Of a stretch of DNA of 5,925 bases, positions 1-4,788 are shown one piece after another (the stretch's first letter is position 1; the number at the start of each line of letters is the position of its first letter). The position numbers and the translations under genes were made by a program. The stretch spans positions 1 through 5,925 of the forward strand of contig CAZTFV010000067.1 of NCBI GenBank assembly GCA_964613075.1, read 5' to 3'. The notes beneath the pieces are model-generated. The model made no database searches, was not told where the DNA came from, and was given only the letters and a program-made list of their open reading frames with translations. Source of the DNA: CAYWEP01 sp964613075 (GTDB taxonomy: Bacteria > Patescibacteriota > Microgenomatia > Levybacterales > UBA12049).

Positions 1-30
1 GGACTATCTCTTCACCGTGCTCTCTAAGAG

Positions 31-49
31 ATTCTGGACAAGCCAGAAT
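31..49. repeat. REP-like palindrome inside the intron P8 region
   Basis: ATTCTGG (31-37) and CCAGAAT (43-49) form a perfect 7-bp stem with a 5-nt loop. It lies between the 3' strand of P3 and the S element, where group I introns carry P8. It may simply be the P8 stem or an extension of it. Its composition resembles the short dispersed palindromes found between genes in many bacteria, so it may be a repeat inserted in a tolerant loop. The second reading is an inference. Confidence 0.5.
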
Positions 50-148
50 GACGAAGAAAGGTTAGGCGGTGGGCGCTCTAAAGTGTACTCACTTAGTCTC
101 TGCACCTTCCCTTCACCATCATGGCGAGGGGCTTGGCTCAGGGTTATC

Positions 149-166
149 CTTCGACTACGCTCAGGA
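149..166. repeat. Dispersed repeat motif in the intron P5 loop
   Basis: This segment contains TCGACTACGCTC (151-162), a 12-mer that recurs exactly at 4313-4324 inside the inverted-repeat element. In the intron it is flanked by TCCT/AGGA complements that would form P5, so the repeat occupies the P5 stem-loop. Two exact copies of a 12-mer in 6 kb, both in structured non-coding DNA, suggest a dispersed repeat family in this genome. Confidence 0.5.
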
Positions 167-221
167 CGTTCACTGAATTCACCCACTTATCATCCCGATA
201 TTTCTATCGGGAGCTGCTAAC

Positions 222-226
222 ACAGC
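222..226 (-). other. Last five bases of the intron 5' exon
   Basis: Read on the minus strand, these bases are GCTGT. They pair with the internal guide GCAGC at 213-217 to form P1. They are the only visible exon bases before the assembly gap. Five bases cannot identify the host gene. They are compatible with a tRNA anticodon loop of the GUN type or with a 16S rRNA segment ending GGCTGT, but neither can be tested here. Confidence 0.5.
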
Positions 227-236
227 NNNNNNNNNN
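227..236. other. Assembly gap (10 N)
   Basis: Ten N bases interrupt the sequence exactly where the 5' exon of the group I intron should be. A run of 10 N is often a placeholder for a gap of unknown length, so the sequence to the right (237 onward) may not be the natural neighbour of the intron. No part of the exon is recognisable to the right of the gap. Confidence 0.97.
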
Positions 237-379
237 CTGATTGTATCAGACTAGAGTGTGGCTATTTTAGCATCAACATGATCGGAAATCTAGTGCATTT
301 CTTGATACACTTTGTCCTACTTGACTTTTATATCTATCAATACTAAGGTAATCTTACCTATAAATCCTCAGCATACGAT
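237..379. promoter_or_regulatory. AT-rich leader region with weak promoter elements
   Basis: No gene is seen here. Candidate promoter parts for the gene at 416 are TTGACT (321-326) with TAAGGT (344-349) at a 17-bp spacing, and TATAAA (359-364) without a good -35. There are two small hairpins: CTGAT/ATCAG (237-249), and GGTAA/TTACC (347-358), which overlaps the first -10 candidate. None is strong enough to name a single start site. Confidence 0.3.
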
Positions 380-398
380 TTGGTAAGAGTTTTTAGAG

Positions 399-406
399 AG
401 GGGGTG
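399..406 (+). promoter_or_regulatory. Shine-Dalgarno deciding the GTG start at 416
   Basis: GGGGGTGA closely matches the 3' end of 16S rRNA (AGGAGGTGA type) and sits 9 nt before GTG 416. It is the only convincing ribosome binding site in the window. Confidence 0.5.
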
Positions 407-415
407 AGTAAGAGA

Positions 416-643
416 GTGAATAAGAGTAATACGATTAAGTCCTCGCATGTACGATTCGGTAGACGATCCTATTTCTTCGATGTCAATCAGGCAATAAATG
501 ACAAGAAATATCTCAGGATTACTGAATCGCAATTCCTCGGCGAAGGAAAGGAGAGAAGATACAATTCTTTCATCCTTTTTCCGGAGGACGTTGAGAGCTT
601 CCAGAAAAACCTTAAAGAAGCAGCGGGCTTCTTGAGTAAATAA
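416..643 (+). CDS. Small PUR-family (DUF3276-like) DNA/RNA-binding protein
   Basis: The 75-aa product has the compact beta-beta-beta-alpha signature of bacterial PUR-domain proteins: RRSYFFDVNQA (residues 16-26), KKYLRITES (30-38), a charged turn, then SFILFPEDVESFQKNLKEA (51-69). Members of this family bind single-stranded DNA or RNA; the target here is unknown. GTG at 416 is preferred as start because a good Shine-Dalgarno, GGGGGTGA (399-406), precedes it by 9 nt. TTG at 380 would add 12 residues and GTG at 404 would add 4, but neither has a well-placed ribosome site and the added residues are not part of the domain. The gene stands alone, convergent with thiN. This leadered start contrasts with the leaderless-looking starts elsewhere in the window. 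The family call rests on motif recall, not on a search. Confidence 0.72.
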   Translation: MNKSNTIKSSHVRFGRRSYFFDVNQAINDKKYLRITESQFLGEGKERRYNSFILFPEDVESFQKNLKEAAGFLSK

Positions 644-647
644 GGGT

Positions 648-670
648 AAAAAAAAAGCACGCCGGCGTGC
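648..670 (-). terminator. Intrinsic terminator downstream of thiN
   Basis: The perfect 14-bp palindrome GCACGCCGGCGTGC (657-670) is followed on the minus strand by nine T residues (656-648). This is a textbook Rho-independent terminator for leftward transcription. It lies 43 bp after the thiN stop and just past the convergent end of the PUR-like gene. Confidence 0.9.
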
Positions 671-713
671 ACAGTTAGAATAAGACAACGACTGCATTCT
701 TGATTGCATGGAT

Positions 714-1361
714 TTATCTTAACAAAGAAGATTCTAATTTTATTACCAACAACACTCCACTCTTTACTGTTATTTCTGCTGCTTTGCCGGTGAACTCATT
801 GCTGATACCTCGCGTTTTGCCAAAGTAGAGCGTTTCGTTATGTAATGCCCACTTCAACCCTTTCGTTGTCACGCCACCGACATCACCTTTCAAAGGAATA
901 AGCGAAATGTACTCGCCTTTTTTCCCCGTAAGCGCAAGAGAGGATTTAACGATGTATAAGGTCTGCTCCGGCTCAACGATCGTGATTGTAACATCCCTTT
1001 TTTGCTCTGTAAAAAGCGTGAGGTTTGCCAGCACGTGATCAAGCCGCGACCCCATCCAGCCAAAAATGACAATATCCCGATATCCTTCATCGAGAGCATA
1101 TTGTAAGACAAGCTCCGAATCAGTCTCGTTTTTCTCTGTCGGATATGTATATGTCTGAACTCTTTCTTTTCGCAGCTTTGCTTGCACTTTCTTATCAAGC
1201 GAATCAAGATCCCCGATCACAACATCTGGTTTCAGGCCTAAATCAAGCGCATATGCGGTCCCACCGTCAGCACAAAGAATGGCCGTATTTTTTGTCAGAA
1301 ATTGTTTCACGCGAGATTTTTTCGGAGGATTGCCATGGAGAAAAATCGCTGCCCGTTTCAT
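714..1361 (-). CDS. thiN: Thiamine pyrophosphokinase
   Basis: The 215-aa protein transfers pyrophosphate from ATP to thiamine to give thiamine diphosphate (EC 2.7.6.2), a cytosolic step in thiamine salvage. The N-terminal catalytic domain shows CADGGTAYALDLGLKPDVVIGDLDSL (residues 30-55, Asp-rich nucleotide/metal site), then EKNETDSELVLQYAL (76-90) and GWMGSRLDHVLANL (101-114, the G-x-x-G-x-R-L-D-H signature). The C-terminal thiamine-binding beta domain has SLIPLKGD (153-160), TTKGLKWAL (165-173) and RGISNEF (184-190), with the family's S-N pair. Its length is normal for the family. The start at 1361 is chosen because MKRAAIFLHG begins the first strand of the fold and an extended -10 box ends 6 nt upstream. 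An in-frame upstream ATG at 1487 would overlap the FN3 gene and adds residues with no family match. It lies downstream of the FN3 gene on the same strand but appears to have its own promoter. Confidence 0.93.
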   Translation of the reverse strand: MKRAAIFLHGNPPKKSRVKQFLTKNTAILCADGGTAYALDLGLKPDVVIGDLDSLDKKVQAKLRKERVQTYTYPTEKNETDSELVLQYALDEGYRDIVIFGWMGSRLDHVLANLTLFTEQKRDVTITIVEPEQTLYIVKSSLALTGKKGEYISLIPLKGDVGGVTTKGLKWALHNETLYFGKTRGISNEFTGKAAEITVKSGVLLVIKLESSLLR

Positions 1362-1367
1362 GGTGTG

Positions 1368-1376
1368 ATTGTAGCA
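1368..1376 (-). promoter_or_regulatory. Extended -10 promoter of thiN
   Basis: The minus strand reads TGCTACAAT, an extended -10 (TGn plus TACAAT), in the 34-bp gap after the FN3 stop. Only 6 nt separate it from the thiN ATG, so transcription would begin at or next to the A of ATG, giving a leaderless mRNA. No good -35 is seen, as is usual when the TG extension is present. Confidence 0.65.
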
Positions 1377-1395
1377 CGAAAAAAGTAAAAGATGA

Positions 1396-2166
1396 TTATT
1401 TACCGCTGAGGAAGTTAAAGATTCCTGAAAAGAATGCTCCGATTGAGCCAAAAATTCTGTTATGCCAGAGCCATGCCCATGAATCATCTTCCCCAGTCAG
1501 GTCAACTGTTGGGTAATCAACTGGATCTTCATCATATGAAGCTTGCTCCTGGCTGTCATAGTCGCCTAAAACTGTATCTGTATTATCATCAACACTTTGC
1601 CCGAGCGCTGTCTGGGAAAGCTCATTTGAATAGTCCCCCGGCATACAACCGTTAATTGGGTATACTCTGAAGTAATATGTTTGCCCTGCTATAAGATTAT
1701 CTATCGTATATCCAGTCGCATTGTTCCCCGTATTGATTATGCCAAATTCTGACTCATTTGAATGTGTCCCATATACGATTGCATAATGCGTAACAGGATC
1801 CAAGCCCTCATTCCAGAAAAGCGTTATGCTGTTGGCTCCTGTTTGTGATGCGCTGACGAATGTTGGTGCACTCCCGGGCTTGCTGTCGGTACAGACGTAG
1901 GGTGTAGGCTCGGTCTTCTGCTCGGATGAGCTGGTGTTTTCCACCGTAATATTCAATGTATTGGTATTTTGATTATTGCTTGTATTGGTGTTGTTGTCAT
2001 TATTTTCGTTTGCGTTGCTTTGATTCTGTCCCTCAACAGATGGCTCAAAATAGGTAATCGGGGATGACAAAGGTGTCTCAGCATTTGCCTTAAGCAATGC
2101 AAGCTGTGAAAAAGTGGCCACTCCCAGAAGAAGTGTAACAAAGCCAAAAATGAGCTTCTTTTCCAT
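1396..2166 (-). CDS. Secreted fibronectin type III domain protein
   Basis: The 256-aa exported protein has a signal peptide at residues 1-29 (KK, hydrophobic 5-25, cleavage ANA|E). An Asn/Thr/Gln-rich linker follows (47-79), then one FN3 domain (about 97-188) with SITLFWNEGLDPVTHYAIVY (113-132) and AGQTYYFRVYPINGC (160-174). The two cysteines, C92 in YVCTDSKPGSAP and C174 in NGCMPGDYSNE, flank the domain and could form a disulfide outside the cell. An acidic stretch (193-228) leads to a Trp/Phe-rich tail (230-256) that is amphipathic or membrane-associating. Similar KPGSAP...NGCMPGDYSNE FN3 proteins are, from memory, common in CPR bacteria, but their role is unknown; surface adhesion or envelope attachment is plausible. 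It is divergent from the O-antigen ligase gene and preceded by a consensus promoter. Confidence 0.85.
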   Translation of the reverse strand: MEKKLIFGFVTLLLGVATFSQLALLKANAETPLSSPITYFEPSVEGQNQSNANENNDNNTNTSNNQNTNTLNITVENTSSSEQKTEPTPYVCTDSKPGSAPTFVSASQTGANSITLFWNEGLDPVTHYAIVYGTHSNESEFGIINTGNNATGYTIDNLIAGQTYYFRVYPINGCMPGDYSNELSQTALGQSVDDNTDTVLGDYDSQEQASYDEDPVDYPTVDLTGEDDSWAWLWHNRIFGSIGAFFSGIFNFLSGK

Positions 2167-2178
2167 AATAGACCTGCA

Positions 2179-2207
2179 ATTATACAGCCTATAGCATCGC
2201 TTGTCAA
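2179..2207 (-). promoter_or_regulatory. Consensus sigma70 promoter of the FN3 gene
   Basis: On the minus strand, TTGACA (2202-2207) and TATAAT (2179-2184) are separated by exactly 17 bp, a full consensus match at both boxes. The -10 ends 12 nt before the ATG, so the leader should be only about 5-6 nt. The -35 box sits in the loop of an inverted repeat. Confidence 0.85.
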
Positions 2208-2217
2208 GTGCTATAGG
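2188..2217. promoter_or_regulatory. Inverted repeat over the FN3 promoter, candidate operator
   Basis: CCTATAGCA (2188-2196) and TGCTATAGG (2209-2217) are perfect 9-bp inverted repeats with a 12-bp spacer. Their centres are 21 bp apart, about two helical turns, as expected for a dimeric DNA-binding protein. One arm lies in the promoter spacer and the other just upstream of the -35. The regulator is not identifiable. Confidence 0.5.
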
Positions 2218-2255
2218 ATAACAAACTCATTATCTACACAAGCCTCATTTGCAGC

Positions 2256-2264
2256 TGCTACAAT
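2256..2264 (+). promoter_or_regulatory. Extended -10 promoter of the O-antigen ligase gene
   Basis: TGCTACAAT (2256-2264) is identical to the thiN extended -10 box. It ends 8 nt before the ATG at 2273, so the transcript would start about 2 nt before the start codon. No -35 match and no Shine-Dalgarno are seen. Confidence 0.6.
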
Positions 2265-2272
2265 AGAAGAGT

Positions 2273-3379
2273 ATGGCTTCCTACCTGCTCTTTTTTCTCC
2301 TTTTTCTTTTGCCGTTTGTCATCATACCCATAGGCGTATCGCCTTTCGAGACTCCCAAGGTGCTTCTTGCCGAGCTGGCTATTGAGGCTTTGTTGCTCCT
2401 TGCGCTTTTCAAGGCACAAATACCAAAAGACCATGTCAAGCTTTCCTTTTTTCCTTTCATCCTCCTCATGCTTTTCATCCTTGCAGGCTTACACCTTGAC
2501 TTTTTCCCATCCTTCCAAACAGTATTTGGAAACGCCTATAGGCTACAAGGTGCATTTCTCTTTATGCACCTTCTTATTTTCATATACCTTAGCCAACGCA
2601 TCCGCTTGCCGCATATCCCGCCGTATTTCTTCATCGGATTTCTCCTTGCCCATCTCCTCCTCGTTTTGATTCTTGGCTTTTCTGAGTCAAACCGCGCTTA
2701 TGGCGCACTTGGTGAACCAAATACGCTTGCGGCAATTGCCGTTTTTCTCTGGCCGTTTTTATTTTTCGCGACGAGAAACAACCATACGCTTCTTTTTAAA
2801 ATCCTGGGCTTTGGTCTTGCGCTGCTTCTTATTATCCTTTCCGGGTCCCGGGCGGGTTTTATCGCAATTGCGCTACAGAGCGCATTTCTCCTCATAAGCA
2901 AAAAACTACCTGTTTCTTTAAGTGGCGCTGTGGCTGTTTTAGTATTGTTATTGAGCACGTTTCTGCCGTTTGTTGAAAAATCAGGAGTATATGAAAATCG
3001 CGCGGAGATCTGGCAAACAGCGATAAAGGCTGGCTTTGAGTACCCTATATTTGGTGGAGGCATGGGCAATATCGAGATTCGCCTGAAAGATGCCGCGACG
3101 AGCTTGAGTAATGCTATTCGTTTTCAATATGTTGACAGTAGCCACAATATTTTTCTTGATTGGTGGGTGCAGGGAGGGATATTTGGTTTTGTACTCTTTG
3201 TCCTTCTTATTGGCGGCGCGTTCTATTTTGCTATCAGGCAGAAAAAACTTTTGGAGATGACGCTTCTTCTTGGGTTATTAACTGTGTTGTCATTTAATCC
3301 TGCAGGTGTCACGGTGCTTATTGCCCTCTGGTGGTCCATCGGCCAGTGCTATGCAAAGAAAATTCCTTATCCTAAGTAG
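2273..3379 (+). CDS. O-antigen ligase/polymerase family membrane protein (Wzy_C)
   Basis: The 368-aa integral membrane protein has about ten hydrophobic segments (for example residues 4-21, 32-47, 58-72, 93-107, 117-135, 152-166, 172-190, 214-233, 301-320, 328-345). It fits the O-antigen ligase/polymerase superfamily: TVFGNAYRLQGAF (83-95), AYGALGEPNTLAAIA (142-156), LSGSRAGFIAIAL (189-201), then the large outer loop with ENRAEIW (241-247), PIFGGGMGNIEI (258-269) and SSHNIFLDWWVQGGIFG (289-305). R193, R243 and H291 occupy positions typical of residues conserved in WaaL/Wzy-type enzymes. Such proteins transfer or polymerise lipid-linked glycans on the outer face of the cytoplasmic membrane. 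The substrate cannot be told from sequence, and some relatives glycosylate proteins. It is transcribed alone and divergent from the FN3 gene. Confidence 0.88.
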   Translation: MASYLLFFLLFLLPFVIIPIGVSPFETPKVLLAELAIEALLLLALFKAQIPKDHVKLSFFPFILLMLFILAGLHLDFFPSFQTVFGNAYRLQGAFLFMHLLIFIYLSQRIRLPHIPPYFFIGFLLAHLLLVLILGFSESNRAYGALGEPNTLAAIAVFLWPFLFFATRNNHTLLFKILGFGLALLLIILSGSRAGFIAIALQSAFLLISKKLPVSLSGAVAVLVLLLSTFLPFVEKSGVYENRAEIWQTAIKAGFEYPIFGGGMGNIEIRLKDAATSLSNAIRFQYVDSSHNIFLDWWVQGGIFGFVLFVLLIGGAFYFAIRQKKLLEMTLLLGLLTVLSFNPAGVTVLIALWWSIGQCYAKKIPYPK

Positions 3380-3485
3380 ACGGCTTAATGAGTTCCATAT
3401 GACAGTTAATATTAAAACTTGTCATGAGTATTACTAAAAGAACCACCTACTTCGTTGGGCGAAGTACAGTATGGAAACAACATGT
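3380..3485. other. Convergent intergenic region with a stem-loop
   Basis: The region separates two convergent genes. TACTTCG (3448-3454) and CGAAGTA (3460-3466) form a 7-bp stem with a TTGGG loop. There is no T-run on the plus strand and only a loose T-rich stretch on the minus side, so it is a weak terminator candidate at best. ATGACA (3399-3404) and TGTCAT (3420-3425) form a second, smaller inverted repeat. Confidence 0.4.
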
Positions 3486-4202
3486 CTATTGAGGCACTTG
3501 CTGAGGTAGATTCTCAGCCAGCTTATAGAATTCTTTATAGAGCTTACTTCCTAGCTCTGCACCAGCAATAAAATACTCGGGAACACATCTTCCGATAATT
3601 CCTGGTGGTCTATTATGAGTTACATCTTGCAAGTGATTATCTATCAAAGTGAACCCTGTCGGATCTGTCTCAAGCAACTTTGCTCCTCTTTGAGAGAGTT
3701 GATTTAATCTTAGATACTCATCTGCTATATCACCTTCACTTGGCAGAAAAGGCTGTATACCCGCTACGAATGAAACTGCATCATAAATAGCTTCTTCGTC
3801 TCTGTGTCGCATTGCTGCCTCTGCACCTAAGACTTCACTTATAATTGAAGACGCTCCAAAAGCTATGTCATATTCAAAAAAATAAACTTCCACATCTCCT
3901 TGAGCAAGTCTTTGTATTGCTGTATCGGTCACTGGAGTACAGAGCATCTGGTCAAGCCCATAACACGCAAGGAAAGGGAAAGAAAAATAGTCGGGACGTA
4001 CTACCGTGTCTCTGGCGTCTGCTAAAAAACGAGAATAACGCTCAGGATTCTTTCTTACTGCTCCTATTGTCGCTTCTTCGTAAGCTGGCAAGAGAAACTT
4101 TAATACGTAAGCAATTTCATTAGATGAAGGAGTATGAAGAGATCCCATGTCCTTTCTCGTCGTTAACAAAAATCTTTCCTTATCTTCGTTTGTTGAACCC
4201 AT
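3486..4202 (-). CDS. Hypothetical protein, 238 aa, unrecognised
   Basis: I do not recognise this family. The product is soluble, with no signal peptide or membrane segment. It is rich in acidic residues and aromatics, and much of it should be helical (28-66, 92-101, 125-148, 156-178, 212-231). Distinct stretches are DYFSFPFLACYGLDQMLCTP (71-90), GFTLIDNHLQDVTHNRPPG (183-201) and GRCVPEYFIAGAEL (204-217); cysteines are at 80, 88 and 206. ATG 4202 is supported by a TTGACA/CATAAT promoter ending 6 nt upstream. The gene is convergent with the O-antigen ligase gene. On the minus strand it follows the broken rpoD 3' end, so it may have been the original neighbour downstream of rpoD. Confidence 0.7.
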   Translation of the reverse strand: MGSTNEDKERFLLTTRKDMGSLHTPSSNEIAYVLKFLLPAYEEATIGAVRKNPERYSRFLADARDTVVRPDYFSFPFLACYGLDQMLCTPVTDTAIQRLAQGDVEVYFFEYDIAFGASSIISEVLGAEAAMRHRDEEAIYDAVSFVAGIQPFLPSEGDIADEYLRLNQLSQRGAKLLETDPTGFTLIDNHLQDVTHNRPPGIIGRCVPEYFIAGAELGSKLYKEFYKLAENLPQQVPQ

Positions 4203-4208
4203 AATATA

Positions 4209-4237
4209 ATTATGTTCGCAATTTTGGTGAGTGTCAA
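4209..4237 (-). promoter_or_regulatory. Promoter of the 238-aa gene
   Basis: On the minus strand, TTGACA (4232-4237) is followed after 17 bp by CATAAT (4209-4214). Six bases then lead to ATG, so the predicted transcription start falls on the start codon. A perfect -35 with optimal spacing makes this one of the best promoters in the window. Confidence 0.72.
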
Positions 4238-4247
4238 TCTTAAATAC

Positions 4248-4361
4248 AGTAATATGTCAGGATTTGACAAAATATTCTTCGAGCGAGCGTAGCGAGTCGA
4301 GAAGTTATGTTCTCGACTACGCTCGAACAATAACTTCTTTGTCAAATCCTGAGCGATTACT
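4248..4361. repeat. 114-nt inverted-repeat (MITE/REP-like) element
   Basis: The outer arms 4248-4271 and 4338-4361 are inverted repeats of 24 nt with 21 matches, including a perfect 15-bp stretch (4257-4271 with 4338-4352). Inside, AGTCGAGAA (4295-4303) pairs with TTCTCGACT (4310-4318), and GAGCGT (4285-4290) with ACGCTC (4319-4324); a 4-nt AGCG bulge lies on the left arm. GAAGTTAT (4301-4308) and ATAACTTC (4330-4337) offer an alternative pairing. The 12-mer at 4313-4324 also occurs in the intron at 151-162. No coding potential is seen. TAAATACA at 4241-4248 and 4361-4368 is a short direct repeat at the element's ends and could be a target duplication. Confidence 0.75.
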
Positions 4362-4392
4362 AAATACACTAACTGGAGAGATATATTATCTG

Positions 4393-4430
4393 CAAGGATT
4401 TATTGATTTTTTTATCCAAGATAATCCTTG
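4393..4430. repeat. Inverted repeat over the end of the rpoD fragment
   Basis: CAAGGATT (4393-4400) and AATCCTTG (4423-4430) are perfect 8-bp inverted repeats spanning the stop codon of the rpoD fragment. There is no T-run after it on the minus strand, so it is not a standard terminator. It may be chance or the scar of a rearrangement. Confidence 0.35.
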
Positions 4431-4504
4431 AGTTTATTCCCACGGCTTGGGTGGCGGAGTTTGCGCAAGGCTTTGGCTTCAATCTGGCGAATATATTCTC
4501 GCGA
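4412..4504 (-). pseudogene. Displaced 3' fragment of rpoD (sigma region 4.2)
   Basis: Read on the minus strand, these bases encode SREYIRQIEAKALRKL plus RHPSRGNKLKDYLG and a TAA stop. This is the DNA-recognition helix and C-terminus of a primary sigma-70 factor. Immediately upstream the frame meets TAA (4505-4507), and beyond that lies the hicB promoter, so the rest of the gene is absent. Compared with the intact end at 5825-5925, 15 of 29 sense codons differ. Fourteen of these changes are synonymous and one is Arg to Tyr; the stops also differ (TAA versus TAG). The fragment has no start codon or ribosome site and is presumably non-functional. On the opposite strand it gives a spurious N-terminal extension of hicB. 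Confidence 0.88.
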
Positions 4505-4510
4505 TTATCG

Positions 4511-4519
4511 TGTTATAAT
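4511..4519 (+). promoter_or_regulatory. Extended -10 promoter of hicBA
   Basis: TGTTATAAT (4511-4519) is a perfect -10 with the TG extension. It ends 9 nt before the hicB ATG, so the mRNA would have about 3 nt of leader. No -35 match is seen. The promoter lies just past the point where similarity to rpoD ends. Confidence 0.7.
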
Positions 4520-4528
4520 GTAATTTAT

Positions 4529-4780
4529 ATGGCAAAGAAAAAAGTCGCAAAAGTTTTACAATATACCGCAGTGTTTACACCCGATAAAGAAGTGGGGGGC
4601 TATACCGTAACTATTCCATCTTTGCCAGGGTGCATTTCAGAAGGAGATACATTTGAACAGGCCCTCAACAATATTAAAGAAGCAGCAAGCTTGTATCTGG
4701 ATGTTATGAAAGAACAAAACGAAGATATCCCCGAGGAAGACTCAGGCACAATTATCGCTCCAGTACAAGTAACAGTCTGA
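4529..4780 (+). CDS. hicB: HicB-family antitoxin
   Basis: The 83-aa protein is the antitoxin of a type II toxin-antitoxin pair and should bind and block HicA. The partial RNase H-like HicB fold is clear: LQYTAVFTPDKEVGGYTVTI (10-29), PSLPGCISEGDTFEQALNNI (30-49) and KEAASLYLDVM (50-60). A short acidic tail ends in IIAPVQVTV. It lacks the C-terminal ribbon-helix-helix or HTH domain of longer HicB proteins, so direct autorepression is uncertain. ATG 4529 is preferred over an upstream ATG at 4403 because the extra 42 codons are only the antisense of the rpoD fragment and the promoter lies inside them. hicB comes before hicA, the reverse of the classical hicAB order. Confidence 0.9.
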   Translation: MAKKKVAKVLQYTAVFTPDKEVGGYTVTIPSLPGCISEGDTFEQALNNIKEAASLYLDVMKEQNEDIPEEDSGTIIAPVQVTV

Positions 4781-4788
4781 GGTTGTAT

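Larger units (their letters stand above)
1..221 (-). ncRNA. Group I self-splicing intron, 3' end beyond the window
   Basis: The conserved group I core can be read on the minus strand. P1 is 5'-exon GCUGU pairing with GCAGC (213-217), which leaves the canonical U-G wobble at the splice site between 222 and 221. P2 is a perfect 8-bp stem with a GAAA tetraloop (193-212). P3 pairs GUGGGUG (180-186) with CGCCCAC (69-75). The P element (167-180, containing AATTCAGTGAA) forms P4 with UUCAG/CUGAG. The Q element is at 130-147 (CCCTGAGCCAAGCC), R at 94-105 (GTGCAGAGACTA) and S at 1-12 (AAGAGATAGTCC). P7 is GACUA/UAGUC (94-98 with 2-6). The order P-Q-R-S and the spacing fit a compact bacterial group I intron without an internal endonuclease gene in the visible part. 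P9, the terminal G and the 3' exon lie left of position 1. The host gene is unknown because the 5' exon falls in the N gap. These elements are seen directly; splicing activity is inferred. Confidence 0.86.

Noticed and set aside
1..226. T-box or other riboswitch reading of the structured region
   Set aside because: The P/Q/R/S elements and the P1 U-G pair match a group I intron in order, and no T-box sequence or expression platform is present.
368..709. Minus-strand open frame of 113 codons opposite the PUR-like gene
   Set aside because: It overlaps a recognisable gene in antisense and crosses the thiN terminator; the translation has no domain character.
1145..1516. Plus-strand open frame of 123 codons
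   Set aside because: It is the antisense of thiN and the end of the FN3 gene, both of which have clear family features.
2698..3069. Minus-strand open frame of 123 codons
   Set aside because: It is a shadow of the O-antigen ligase gene, lying opposite its conserved motifs.
3448..3466. Bidirectional intrinsic terminator
   Set aside because: The stem is good but lacks a T-run on either strand, so it is listed only as a stem-loop.
4241..4430. CRISPR array
   Set aside because: The repeats here are inverted, not direct, and there is no regular repeat-spacer pattern anywhere in the window.
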